Positions 1 to 5,155 of a stretch of 6,422 nucleotides of DNA are shown here, in pieces. Below the pieces are notes generated by a model that had not been told where the DNA came from, made no database searches, and saw only the letters and a program-made list of their open reading frames with translations. The position numbers and the translations under genes are program-made. Every line of letters begins with the position of its first letter. Within the stretch, counting starts at the first letter, position 1. Source of the DNA: Ilumatobacteraceae bacterium (GTDB lineage: Bacteria; Actinomycetota; Acidimicrobiia; Acidimicrobiales; Ilumatobacteraceae); NCBI GenBank assembly GCA_025456105.1, contig JALOLG010000093.1, forward strand, positions 1 to 6,422, written 5' to 3'.

Positions 1-30
1 CCAGTCGAGGAGACCTCCGGTGCCCGTTGA
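1..30 (+). CDS. possible 3' end of an upstream gene overlapping the E2 gene
   Basis: One frame is open from the first base and ends at a TGA at 28-30, giving the tail PVEETSGAR. It would overlap the GTG of the E2 gene by 11 bases, which is common between E1 beta and E2 genes of 2-oxo acid dehydrogenase operons. Nine residues cannot identify a protein, so the idea that this is the E1 beta C-terminus rests only on usual operon order. Confidence 0.22.
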   Translation, partial: PVEETSGAR

Positions 31-1474
31 GTTCACGATGCCCAAGCTCGGCCTCACGATGGAGGAGGGCACGATCCTCGAGTGGCTCGTGCCCGACGGC
101 ACCGAGATCACCGACGGCACCCCGGTGCTCCTCGTCGAGACCGACAAGGTGGAGACCGAGGTGAACGTCTCGGGGAGCGGCCGCCTCGTGCAGACCGGTG
201 CCGTGGGCGACACGTTCGCGTGCGGCGAGCGCATCGGCTGGCTGCTCGCCCCCGGCGAGGACCCTCCGGCCGCCACCGCCCCCACCCCCGCCGCTCCGAG
301 CTCGACCGCCACCGCAGCGACGAATCGTGACCAAACCGCCTCGGTCACGATTCCTGCTCCGTCGCCGGGAGGATCCGCGACCGAAGCAGCGGTCGCGCCC
401 GGAGGGCGGCTGCTGGCCTCGCCGAACGCCAAGCGCGTCGCCGCCGCCGCCGGGGTCGACCTGCGGACCATCCGGGGCACCGGCCCGGGCGGGCGGATCG
501 TGTCGGAAGATGTGGAGGAGGCGGTCGCCCGTGGCACCGCCGCGCCTCGCGCCGCCGCACCCCTGGCACCGGCCCCCCGCCGCCCCGACGGGAGCGTGGC
601 GGCGTCGGTGGCCGCCCGGAACCTGGCCGACCTGCTCGGCATCGACCTGGCCACCGTGGCGCCCGACCCCGTCGAGCGCCGCGTCACCCGCGACGCGGTG
701 GCGCTGCACGTCCGGGCGCTGCTCGGTGGTGCCGCCCAACCGACCCCGGCACCGGCGGCACCGGCCGCACCGGCGACCGAGCCGCTCGCACCTGCCAGCC
801 AGCCGCCCACCCGGGTCGTCCCGTTCAAGGGCATGCGGGGCACGATCGCCAAGCGGATGCACGGCGCCCTGCAGGGCATGGCGCAGCTGACGCTGTTCAT
901 GGACGCCGACCTCGACGCGGTCGTGGCCGACCGGGCCCGGCGGGCCGCCGACGGCCCTGCCCCCGGCTACACCGACTACATCATCGCGGCCGCGGCCAAG
1001 GCCCTCGGCGAGCACCCCGTCGTCAACAGCCAGGTGGTCGAGGAGGGCATCGCACTCCTGCCCGACATCCACGTCGGGATGGCCGTCGCCGTCGACGACG
1101 GCCTCATGGTGCCGGTCGTGCGCCACACCGATCGCCTCGATCTCGCCACCCTGTCGACCGAGACGACCCGCCTCGCGGAGGCCGCCCGCACCAAGTCGAT
1201 CGGCCTCGACGACCTCGAGGGCGGCACGTTCTCGGTGACGGCGCTCGGCATGTTCGGGGTCGACGGGTTCACCCCCGTGATCAACCCGCCGAACACCGCG
1301 ATCCTCGGTGTCGGCCGGCTGCGCGACGACCTCGTGCTCGTCGACGGCCAGGTCGCCACCCGCAAGCGCCTCACGCTGAGCCTCACCTGGGACCACCGCG
1401 TGTTCGACGGTGCGCCGGCCGCCGAGTTCTGCCGCACCATCGTGCGACTGCTCGCCGACCCCACCGGCTGGTGA
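20..1474 (+). CDS. dihydrolipoamide acyltransferase (E2) of a 2-oxo acid dehydrogenase complex
   Basis: This is the core enzyme of a pyruvate-, acetoin- or branched-chain-type dehydrogenase complex. It passes the acyl group from E1 to CoA on a swinging lipoyl arm in the cytoplasm. Residues 1-77 are the lipoyl domain, with the lipoylated lysine K43 in ETDKVETE. Residues 80-130 are an Ala/Pro/Thr linker. Residues 131-170 are the E3-binding domain (SPNAKRVA, then GTGPGGR). Residues 193-233 are a weaker second copy of that domain, and a second Ala/Pro linker follows. Residues 265-484 are the catalytic core, with FKGMRGTIAKRM at 269-280, NPPNTAILGVGR at 422-433 and the active-site motif DHRVFDG at 458-464 (H459, D463). 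The GTG at 20 is preferred because GAGGAG at 7-12 lies 7 bases upstream and the lipoyl domain begins at once. The length of 484 aa suits a one-lipoyl E2. The substrate class cannot be read from sequence alone. E1 genes are expected just upstream, outside the window. Confidence 0.95.
   Translation: MPVEFTMPKLGLTMEEGTILEWLVPDGTEITDGTPVLLVETDKVETEVNVSGSGRLVQTGAVGDTFACGERIGWLLAPGEDPPAATAPTPAAPSSTATAATNRDQTASVTIPAPSPGGSATEAAVAPGGRLLASPNAKRVAAAAGVDLRTIRGTGPGGRIVSEDVEEAVARGTAAPRAAAPLAPAPRRPDGSVAASVAARNLADLLGIDLATVAPDPVERRVTRDAVALHVRALLGGAAQPTPAPAAPAAPATEPLAPASQPPTRVVPFKGMRGTIAKRMHGALQGMAQLTLFMDADLDAVVADRARRAADGPAPGYTDYIIAAAAKALGEHPVVNSQVVEEGIALLPDIHVGMAVAVDDGLMVPVVRHTDRLDLATLSTETTRLAEAARTKSIGLDDLEGGTFSVTALGMFGVDGFTPVINPPNTAILGVGRLRDDLVLVDGQVATRKRLTLSLTWDHRVFDGAPAAEFCRTIVRLLADPTGW
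322..353. repeat. perfect 11-bp inverted repeat inside the E2 linker coding region
   Basis: The arms GAATCGTGACC (322-332) and GGTCACGATTC (343-353) are exact reverse complements around a 10-base spacer. The element codes for residues 101-111 of E2 (T101 to I111, including N102, R103, D104, Q105). This stretch breaks the Ala/Pro/Thr composition of the linker, and it uses AAT, CGT, CAA and ATT codons that are rare elsewhere in the window. It looks like a short palindromic element inserted in frame, but a protein-binding site or mRNA hairpin is also possible. Confidence 0.7.
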
Positions 1475-1482
1475 CCGATCCG

Positions 1483-1524
1483 AGCGGCGGCGGAGCCGGC
1501 ACTCGCCGCTAGGCTCTCGGCTCC
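1483..1524 (+). terminator. weak, T-less stem-loops after the E2 gene
   Basis: Two mutually overlapping inverted repeats follow the E2 stop: AGCGGCG (1483-1489) with CGCCGCT (1504-1510), and GGAGCCG (1492-1498) with CGGCTCC (1518-1524). Neither is followed by a T-run, and both run into the presumed tRNA promoter. They could end E2 transcription or form alternative folds, but in such GC-rich DNA 7-bp stems also arise by chance. Confidence 0.25.
1510..1515 (+). promoter_or_regulatory. -10 hexamer for the tRNA-Thr gene
   Basis: TAGGCT fits the TANNNT pattern of housekeeping actinobacterial -10 elements and ends 11 bases before the mature 5' end of the tRNA, leaving a short leader for RNase P. 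No convincing -35 element is visible 16-18 bases upstream. Confidence 0.5.
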
Positions 1525-1526
1525 CA

Positions 1527-1601
1527 GCCCGGATAGCTCAGGGGTAGAGCAACGCACTCGTAATGCGTAGGTCGTGGGTTCGAATCCCACTCTGGGCTCC
1601 A
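1527..1601 (+). tRNA. tRNA-Thr, anticodon CGT
   Basis: A complete cloverleaf can be folded by eye. The acceptor stem GCCCGGA (1527-1533) pairs with TCTGGGC (1591-1597), with one G-T wobble. The D-stem is GCTC/GAGC (1536-1539, 1547-1550). The anticodon stem ACGCA/TGCGT (1552-1556, 1564-1568) encloses the loop CTCGTAA, with anticodon CGT at 1559-1561, reading ACG (Thr). The T-stem GTGGG/CCCAC (1574-1578, 1586-1590) encloses TTCGAAT. The discriminator base T1598 and a genome-encoded CCA (1599-1601) complete it. The gene stands alone and sits 48 bases before the DUF1697 start, with no terminator visible between them. Confidence 0.97.
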
Positions 1602-1633
1602 GCTCGACACGGGCTCCAGCTCGACACGGGCTC
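1594..1633 (+). repeat. tandem duplication of the tRNA-Thr 3' end (17-bp unit, 2.35 copies)
   Basis: The last eight bases of the tRNA plus nine following bases (1594-1610, GGGCTCCA then GCTCGACAC) are repeated exactly and head-to-tail at 1611-1627. The first six bases appear a third time at 1628-1633. Replication slippage is the simplest origin. The tRNA itself is intact, so the duplication is harmless to its fold but adds a second CCA-like end. Confidence 0.9.
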
Positions 1634-1649
1634 GAGGAGGCGGTCCGCC

Positions 1650-2189
1650 ATGACGACCCGGATGTTCGCCTTCCTCCGTGCCATCAACACCGGGGGCCGG
1701 CGGCTCACCAACGCCGACCTGCTCGAGCCCTTCCGGACGGCCGGGCTCCACGACGTCGCCGCGTACCAGGCGGCCGGCAACGTCGCCTTCCGCTGCGATC
1801 GCGACCCTCGTGAGGTCGAGGGGGAGCTCGCCCACCGGCTGTCGACCAGCTACGGGTTCGACACGCCGACCTTCGTGCGCACCGTCGACGAGGTGCGTGC
1901 GCTCCTCGCGGAGCTGCCCTTCGGTCCCAGCGACGTGGCGCCCACGCAGGGCCGCACGCAGGTCACGTTCCTCGCGTCGGTCCCCACCCCCGAGCAGATC
2001 GCAGCGGCCATGGCACTCGTGCCCGACGACGACCTGGTCGCGTTCGCCGGGCGGCACTGGTACTGGCTCCCGCGAGGCACCATCAGCGGGTCCGCGCTCC
2101 CCGTCACGCGCATCGAGCGCGTCGTCGGCACCATGACCATGCGCACGCTGACCACCCTGGATCGGATGGTCGTGCGCTTCGGCGACTGA
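1650..2189 (+). CDS. DUF1697 family protein
   Basis: This is a 179-residue cytoplasmic protein of the DUF1697 family, whose biochemical role is unknown. Family hallmarks are visible at the N-terminus: FAFLRAINTGG (residues 6-16), then L-x-x-x-F-x-x-x-G-L-x-D-V and AYQAAGNVAF, matching the usual LRGIN-x-GG and QSGNV-x-F signatures. The ATG at 1650 is chosen because GAGGAGG at 1634-1640 lies 9 bases upstream. The frame is open back to 1563, but starts there would lie inside the tRNA. Length and domain coverage are normal. It follows tRNA-Thr without a visible terminator, so read-through transcription from the tRNA promoter is possible. No enzymatic motif can be claimed. Confidence 0.85.
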   Translation: MTTRMFAFLRAINTGGRRLTNADLLEPFRTAGLHDVAAYQAAGNVAFRCDRDPREVEGELAHRLSTSYGFDTPTFVRTVDEVRALLAELPFGPSDVAPTQGRTQVTFLASVPTPEQIAAAMALVPDDDLVAFAGRHWYWLPRGTISGSALPVTRIERVVGTMTMRTLTTLDRMVVRFGD

Positions 2190-2242
2190 GTGCGGGCGGC
2201 ACCCCCGTATCCCCACGAGCCCGCCGGGCGCTCTCCGAGTGG

Positions 2243-3013
2243 ATGAGGGACGACATCGATCTGCAGCGGCGCCTCCGGGCCCTCGGTCGCCACCCCGTGG
2301 AACCCGCGGTGGCCACGGCGCACCTGAGCGCGCTCGGCGTCGCCGGCTCCGGTCGTCTGCGCACCAGCGCGATCGTGACCGGCGCGGCCGCCGCAGTGGT
2401 CGCCGTCCTCGTCGTCGCCGGGATCGGGTTGGCCAGCCGCGCCGACGCTGGTCCCTCGGTGTCGCCCGCCACGTCACCGGGTGGGAAGGCGCCGGAGCAG
2501 CTCCCCGTTCCCGGCGACGACACGGGCGACGACGAGCCGACGGCACCCATGCCCGACGAGCCCGCAGCCGAGGCGTTCGAGTGCACCGGCCCGCCACCCT
2601 GGGCCGGCACCCCACCCGAGAGCGGCGAGTCGCGCGCGGCCGAGTCGCAGGCCTTCGAGGACTTCCGCGCCACCGAGTGCCCCGACGACGACCCGCCCGC
2701 TCCCGAGCCCGCCGAGCCCGAGGCCGACGAGCCGGTGCCGAGCGACGAACCGGCCGCACCGGGCTCCGACACCTTCGAGTGCACCGGCCCGCCACCGTGG
2801 GCCGGAACCCCGCCGGTGAGCGGCGAGTCGCGAGCCGCCGAGGCCCAGGCGCTCTCGGAGTTCCGCTCCACCCAGTGCCCCGACGACGACGCCGGGCGCC
2901 CCGAGGGAGCCGGACCACCGCCGCACGCCGGGCGCCCGGAGGGAGCCGGCCCGCCACCGCACGCCGGTCGGCCGGATCACGCCGGCCCGAAGGCCGATCG
3001 CCCCGGAGACTGA
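2243..3013 (+). CDS. single-pass membrane-anchored protein with duplicated Cys-containing module
   Basis: I do not recognise this 256-residue protein. A 40-residue basic N-terminal segment (QRRLRALGRHPVEPAV) is followed by one hydrophobic helix at about 42-64, then a Pro/Asp/Glu-rich stretch. Two copies of a 39-residue module follow (112-150 and 178-216, 32 of 39 identical). Each module starts FECTGPPPWAG, carries SGESRAAE and ends CPDDD, with cysteines at 114/146 and 180/212. The tail repeats AGRPEGAGPPPH twice (217-240) and then degenerates. A cytosolic head with an exported repeat region is the likely topology. The head-helix-tail layout recalls anti-sigma-like membrane proteins, but no HxxxCxxC zinc motif or adjacent sigma gene supports that. 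The ATG at 2243 has no clear Shine-Dalgarno. The gene ends 4 bases from the convergent DUF4234 gene. Confidence 0.75.
   Translation: MRDDIDLQRRLRALGRHPVEPAVATAHLSALGVAGSGRLRTSAIVTGAAAAVVAVLVVAGIGLASRADAGPSVSPATSPGGKAPEQLPVPGDDTGDDEPTAPMPDEPAAEAFECTGPPPWAGTPPESGESRAAESQAFEDFRATECPDDDPPAPEPAEPEADEPVPSDEPAAPGSDTFECTGPPPWAGTPPVSGESRAAEAQALSEFRSTQCPDDDAGRPEGAGPPPHAGRPEGAGPPPHAGRPDHAGPKADRPGD
2576..2890 (+). repeat. two-copy 117-bp module within the membrane-anchored protein gene
   Basis: Copies at 2576-2692 and 2774-2890 encode 39-residue modules that agree at 32 positions, separated by an acidic, proline-rich spacer of 27 residues. The copies are 198 bp apart in phase. The sequence between the cysteines is conserved while the spacer is not, which indicates selection on the module. 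Confidence 0.85.
2891..2989 (+). repeat. 36-bp tandem repeat at the 3' end of the membrane-anchored protein gene
   Basis: Units at 2891-2926 and 2927-2962 both encode AGRPEGAGPPPH with only a few base differences. A decayed third unit from 2963 encodes AGRPDHAGP. This is a low-complexity Gly/Pro/Arg tail likely to vary in copy number between strains. Confidence 0.85.
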
Positions 3014-3017
3014 GCCC

Positions 3018-3425
3018 TCAGAGCCCCGGTGCGTTGGCGGCGCCGTGCGCCGTCCAGTAGTCGTTGATCGAGCGCTGGATCCGCACGTACCAGATGATGT
3101 TGCCGATGATGGGCAACAGGAACCACAAGCCCCAGATCGTGGTGATCGGGGGCTCCTTGCCCTCGTTGCGGTAGAGCACCTCGACCTCGTGGGCCATCAG
3201 GAACATCGTCACCGGCCCCACGAAGAACGTGAGGACGAGGTAGAGGATGCCGCCCAACCCGTCGTTCGCATGGCGCTTCAGCTCGTCGCCGTTCTGGTAG
3301 CTCCACACGAGCGCCCAGATGCCGAACGTCACGATGGTCAGCAGGATCACGAGCCCGGTCGACCGTCGCTTGCCCACCGGCCCCACCGTGCTCCCGGGCG
3401 GCGGAGGTGGCGGCATGTCACTCAT
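3018..3425 (-). CDS. DUF4234 domain membrane protein
   Basis: This 135-residue protein opens with a short proline-rich cytosolic leader (MSDMPPPPPP). Three hydrophobic helices follow at about 21-42, 57-78 and 94-115, and the second loop carries the basic/acidic segment EVEVLYRNEGKEPP. The stretch GLVILLTIVTFGIWALVW fits the start of DUF4234, a small integral membrane family of unknown function. The ATG at 3425 is chosen because the family domain begins 20 residues later. A -10-like TACGGT ends 6 bases upstream, suggesting a leaderless transcript of its own. The gene lies 32 bases behind the oxidoreductase gene on the same strand, so it may also be co-transcribed. The frame extends upstream through that gene, but this is only shadow coding. 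Confidence 0.85.
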   Translation of the reverse strand: MSDMPPPPPPGSTVGPVGKRRSTGLVILLTIVTFGIWALVWSYQNGDELKRHANDGLGGILYLVLTFFVGPVTMFLMAHEVEVLYRNEGKEPPITTIWGLWFLLPIIGNIIWYVRIQRSINDYWTAHGAANAPGL

Positions 3426-3431
3426 GCCGTG

Positions 3432-3437
3432 ACCGTA
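3432..3437 (-). promoter_or_regulatory. -10 hexamer for the DUF4234 gene
   Basis: On the minus strand TACGGT is followed by six bases and then the ATG at 3425, the spacing expected if transcription starts on the start codon. It lies in the 32-base gap behind the oxidoreductase gene. No clear -35 is visible. Confidence 0.4.
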
Positions 3438-3457
3438 GCCCCGGCGCTCGGCGGTGA

Positions 3458-3853
3458 TCAGCCCATCTGCGTCGTGTGGTCGACCTCGACCACCACGACC
3501 ACGCGCTGGTCCCCCGGCTGATGCCACGGGTACGCGTCGACGCCCATGTACTTCTTGGCCATCGAGTCGATGAAGGCGTTGTCGGGATCGGGATCGATCC
3601 GCGCGACTCGCCCGCGCAGCTCGACGTATCGGTACGGGTTCTCCGGATCGGTGCCCGACACCGCGATCGTGGGGTCGGCCGTGAGGTTGCGGTACTTCTG
3701 GCGGCCGGTCGTGAGCGAGAACCGGAAGTGGTCGCCGTCGAAGCCTCCCCACACGGGCGAGGAGTGGATCGAGCCGTCGGGGCCCTTCGTGGCGACGTGC
3801 CAGAACACGAGCTTCTCGCGGAGATCGGCGTGCGAGTCGGGGAAGGCGGTCAT
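3458..3853 (-). CDS. PPOX-class (FMN or F420-dependent) oxidoreductase
   Basis: This is a 131-residue split-barrel protein of the pyridoxamine-5'-phosphate-oxidase-like superfamily, close to the F420/FMN-dependent reductases of actinobacteria (FDOR-B type). Motifs in order: HVATKGPDGSIHSSPVWGGFDGD (19-41), the barrel strand FRFSLTTG, the cofactor-phosphate segment RQKYRNLTADP (51-61), RYVELRGRV (75-83) and a closing strand QRVVVVVEVD. Length is normal for single-domain members. The cofactor cannot be settled by eye. The KxRNL segment and the actinobacterial setting favour F420, but FMN or heme-binding relatives are possible. It is transcribed divergently from the methyltransferase frame and leads into the DUF4234 gene. 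Its upstream region carries an exact SigR-type promoter, so a role in thiol-oxidative stress is inferred. Confidence 0.85.
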   Translation of the reverse strand: MTAFPDSHADLREKLVFWHVATKGPDGSIHSSPVWGGFDGDHFRFSLTTGRQKYRNLTADPTIAVSGTDPENPYRYVELRGRVARIDPDPDNAFIDSMAKKYMGVDAYPWHQPGDQRVVVVVEVDHTTQMG

Positions 3854-3862
3854 GGATCGGCC

Positions 3863-3889
3863 AACCTCGTCACCACCGCTCCTATTCCC
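3863..3889 (-). promoter_or_regulatory. SigR/SigH-type promoter (GGGAAT-N18-GTT) of the oxidoreductase gene
   Basis: Read on the minus strand, GGGAAT (3889-3884) is followed by exactly 18 bases and GTT (3865-3863), then 9 bases to the ATG at 3853. This is identical to the consensus established for Streptomyces SigR and agrees with that of mycobacterial SigH. The matching sigma and anti-sigma genes lie at 5156-6011. The spacing predicts a transcript starting at or just before the start codon. Confidence 0.7.
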
Positions 3890-3912
3890 GGCACGGCTCG
3901 TCGATCGGGCCG

Positions 3913-3918
3913 TACGCT
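3913..3918 (+). promoter_or_regulatory. -10 hexamer before the methyltransferase frame
   Basis: TACGCT ends six bases before the GTG at 3925, again in leaderless spacing. The ten bases CGTACGCTCG around it recur exactly at 4560-4569 in front of the MarR gene. A preserved promoter suggests that the broken frame is still transcribed or was broken recently. Confidence 0.4.
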
Positions 3919-3924
3919 CGCAGC

Positions 3925-4011
3925 GTGGAGTGCGTCGCCGATCACTGGCAGAGGATCTGGGCGCGCGACCCCGCCGAGCTGAGCTGGACCCAGCTCCACG
4001 CGGAACCTTGA
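3925..4011 (+). pseudogene. N-terminal fragment of the methyltransferase, cut by an in-frame TGA
   Basis: From the GTG at 3925 the frame reads MECVADHWQRIW, then DPAELSWTQLHAEP, and stops at TGA 4009-4011. The same frame continues, without shift, as ATLVRRVSTPDD into the methyltransferase at 4021. The DHW...DPAE.SW.Q.HxE.S block is the usual N-terminus of this small class I methyltransferase family, so the two pieces belong to one gene of about 204 codons. Ser is the expected residue at the stop; TCA to TGA is a single C-to-G change. It may be a true nonsense mutation, a sequencing error or a recoded stop. Confidence 0.65.
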
Positions 4012-4029
4012 GCGACGCTGGTGCGTCGC
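4012..4029 (+). repeat. 7-bp perfect hairpin directly after the in-frame TGA
   Basis: GCGACGC (4012-4018) and GCGTCGC (4023-4029) are exact reverse complements around the loop TGGT. The stem starts on the base following the TGA and covers the candidate GTG start at 4021. In mRNA it would hide that start. It is too close to the stop to match the usual bacterial SECIS spacing. Confidence 0.6.
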
Positions 4030-4539
4030 GTGTCGACGCCCGACGACCGGGTGGTGACGGTGGGCGCCGGTGCCAACCCGCTCGTCGGCACGCTGCTCGA
4101 CGCCGGGTACCACGACGTGGCCGCGGTCGACGTCGCGCCCGCTGCGCTCGATGCGCTGCGCGCGGACCTCGGCGACCGCGCCGACCTCGTCGAGTACGTC
4201 GTCGGTGACGTCCGCAGCCTCGTGCTCGACCGGCCGGCCGACGTCTGGCACGACCGCGCCACGTTCCACTTCCTCAGCGATCCGGCCGACCGCGCGCGCT
4301 ACGCCGAGCGCGCCGCGGCGGCCGTGCGCACCGGTGGCCACCTCGTGATCGCCACGTTCGCGCCGGACGGGCCGACGACGTGCAGCGGCCTCTCGGTCGA
4401 GCGCCACGACGCCCGATCCCTCGCGACCGCCTTCGCGGGCTGCTTCGAGCTGGTCCACACCGAGCGATCGATCCACCGCACGCCGGCCGGCGCCGAGCAG
4501 CCGTTCACGCACGCCGTGCTCCGACGGACGCTGCGCTGA
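4021..4539 (+). CDS. class I SAM-dependent methyltransferase, N-terminally truncated
   Basis: The intact part is 172 residues if a GTG at 4021 is used. Motif I is VVTVGAGANP (11-20), with T13 where the family has Asp. The post-I acidic residue is D37 in VAAVDVAP. WHDRATFHFLSDPADR (76-91) and GGHLVIATFAPDGPTTCSGL (105-124) are typical of a small soluble methyltransferase family that lies beside many unrelated genes; the substrate is unknown. The start is doubtful. The natural start is GTG 3925, but TGA at 4009-4011 separates that part. A product starting at 4021 would lack the first helix with its SW-Q-H-E segment, and probably be impaired. The altered motif I residue also fits a gene under relaxed selection. 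The stop is 37 bases before the MarR gene on the same strand. Confidence 0.7.
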   Translation: MRRVSTPDDRVVTVGAGANPLVGTLLDAGYHDVAAVDVAPAALDALRADLGDRADLVEYVVGDVRSLVLDRPADVWHDRATFHFLSDPADRARYAERAAAAVRTGGHLVIATFAPDGPTTCSGLSVERHDARSLATAFAGCFELVHTERSIHRTPAGAEQPFTHAVLRRTLR

Positions 4540-4561
4540 CGACCGGGCGGGGTCGCCGCCG

Positions 4562-4567
4562 TACGCT
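4562..4567 (+). promoter_or_regulatory. -10 hexamer for the MarR gene
   Basis: TACGCT ends nine bases before the ATG at 4577 and sits in the same CGTACGCTCG block as the element at 3911-3920. GAGGG at 4569-4573 lies only three bases from the ATG, too near for a good ribosome site, so a leaderless or near-leaderless message is likely. Confidence 0.4.
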
Positions 4568-4576
4568 CGAGGGCGC

Positions 4577-5119
4577 ATGGCAGCGCGACGAACGGCCGGC
4601 AGCGACGGCGCACCGGTCGACCTCCGCGACCCGGACGAGGCCGACGTCGCGCGCCGAGTCGCCTATGCCTGGCGCGAGCTCCGTCGCGGCGCCGCCACGG
4701 CCGCGCTGCGCGACCACTTCTTCGGCGCCGGTCCCGGATCGCTCGACCCGGGCCAGATGGACACCCTCGACGTCCTGGTGACCAAGCCCGAGTGGCGGAT
4801 GAGCGAGCTGGCCGATGCCCTGCGGGTGGAGGCGTCGACCGCCACCCGCGCCGTGCAGCGGCTCGTGAACGACGGCCTCGCCGAGCGCCGACCGAGCGGC
4901 GACGACGGTCGGGTGGTCATGGTCGCGCCCACCGCCGAGGGCGTCCGACGGCACGACGACGTGTCGCAACGGCGCGGTGATGCACTGAGCACCATCCTGG
5001 GGGAGTTCGACCGCCGCGAGCGCCGCGATCTCGCCGACCTCATGAACCGCCTCGTCGACGCGGTCGACGAGTTCGTGGCGGGGCTCGACGACACCACGGC
5101 CGCCGGCGACCACCGGTAG
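4577..5119 (+). CDS. MarR family transcriptional regulator
   Basis: This 180-residue protein is a likely dimeric winged-helix DNA-binding regulator. A 20-residue disordered leader precedes helix 1 (about 21-48). The winged helix spans roughly 57-120: SLDPGQMDTLDVLV, the helix-turn-helix MSELADALRVEASTATRAVQRL (75-96) with recognition helix at about 85-96, and the wing RRPSGDDGRVVMVAPT with D110 and R112 of the conserved D-x-R pair. The C-terminal helices (about 122-170) would complete the dimer interface. No cysteine is present, so direct thiol sensing is unlikely; a small ligand is the family norm. It sits between the methyltransferase and the sigma factor gene, each with its own -10-like element, so its targets cannot be assigned. 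A palindromic operator in its own upstream gap was not seen. Confidence 0.88.
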   Translation: MAARRTAGSDGAPVDLRDPDEADVARRVAYAWRELRRGAATAALRDHFFGAGPGSLDPGQMDTLDVLVTKPEWRMSELADALRVEASTATRAVQRLVNDGLAERRPSGDDGRVVMVAPTAEGVRRHDDVSQRRGDALSTILGEFDRRERRDLADLMNRLVDAVDEFVAGLDDTTAAGDHR

Positions 5120-5141
5120 ATCGGCGCTCGCCGACCAACGG

Positions 5142-5147
5142 TAGGGT
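5142..5147 (+). promoter_or_regulatory. -10 hexamer for the sigma factor gene
   Basis: TAGGGT ends eight bases before the GTG at 5156 in the 36-base gap behind the MarR gene. It looks like a housekeeping -10. No GGAAT-N18-GTT copy lies in this gap, so SigR autoregulation of its own gene is not apparent here. Confidence 0.4.
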
Positions 5148-5155
5148 CGCCGGTC

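Noticed and set aside
1594..1627. Attachment site of a present genomic island
   Set aside because: The two copies are directly adjacent with nothing between them, and no integrase or foreign-looking gene is in the window.
1563..1649. Upstream extension of the DUF1697 frame
   Set aside because: Starts here lie inside tRNA-Thr and the 17-bp repeat. The ATG at 1650 has a strong Shine-Dalgarno and begins the family domain.
1710..1735. Minus-strand CGGAAG-N17-GTT inside the DUF1697 gene
   Set aside because: It has wrong spacing and two mismatches to the SigR consensus, and no gene lies correctly downstream on that strand. It shows that weak matches arise by chance.
1509..2957. 482-codon open frame on the minus strand, and similar long opposing frames elsewhere
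   Set aside because: It overlaps the tRNA, DUF1697 and the repeat-protein gene. It gives arginine-rich, low-complexity protein with no motif, typical of antisense frames in very GC-rich DNA.
2891..2989. 36-bp repeats as a CRISPR array
   Set aside because: The units are contiguous with no spacers, lie in frame and encode a Gly/Pro/Arg tail.
3010..3021. CTGAG-CC-CTCAG between the convergent stops at 3013 and 3018 as a two-way terminator
   Set aside because: It has only five base pairs with a two-base loop and no T-run, too weak to call.
4009..4011. Selenocysteine codon at the in-frame TGA
   Set aside because: The hairpin loop is too near the TGA, the expected residue is Ser and not Cys, and no selenocysteine machinery is visible in the window.
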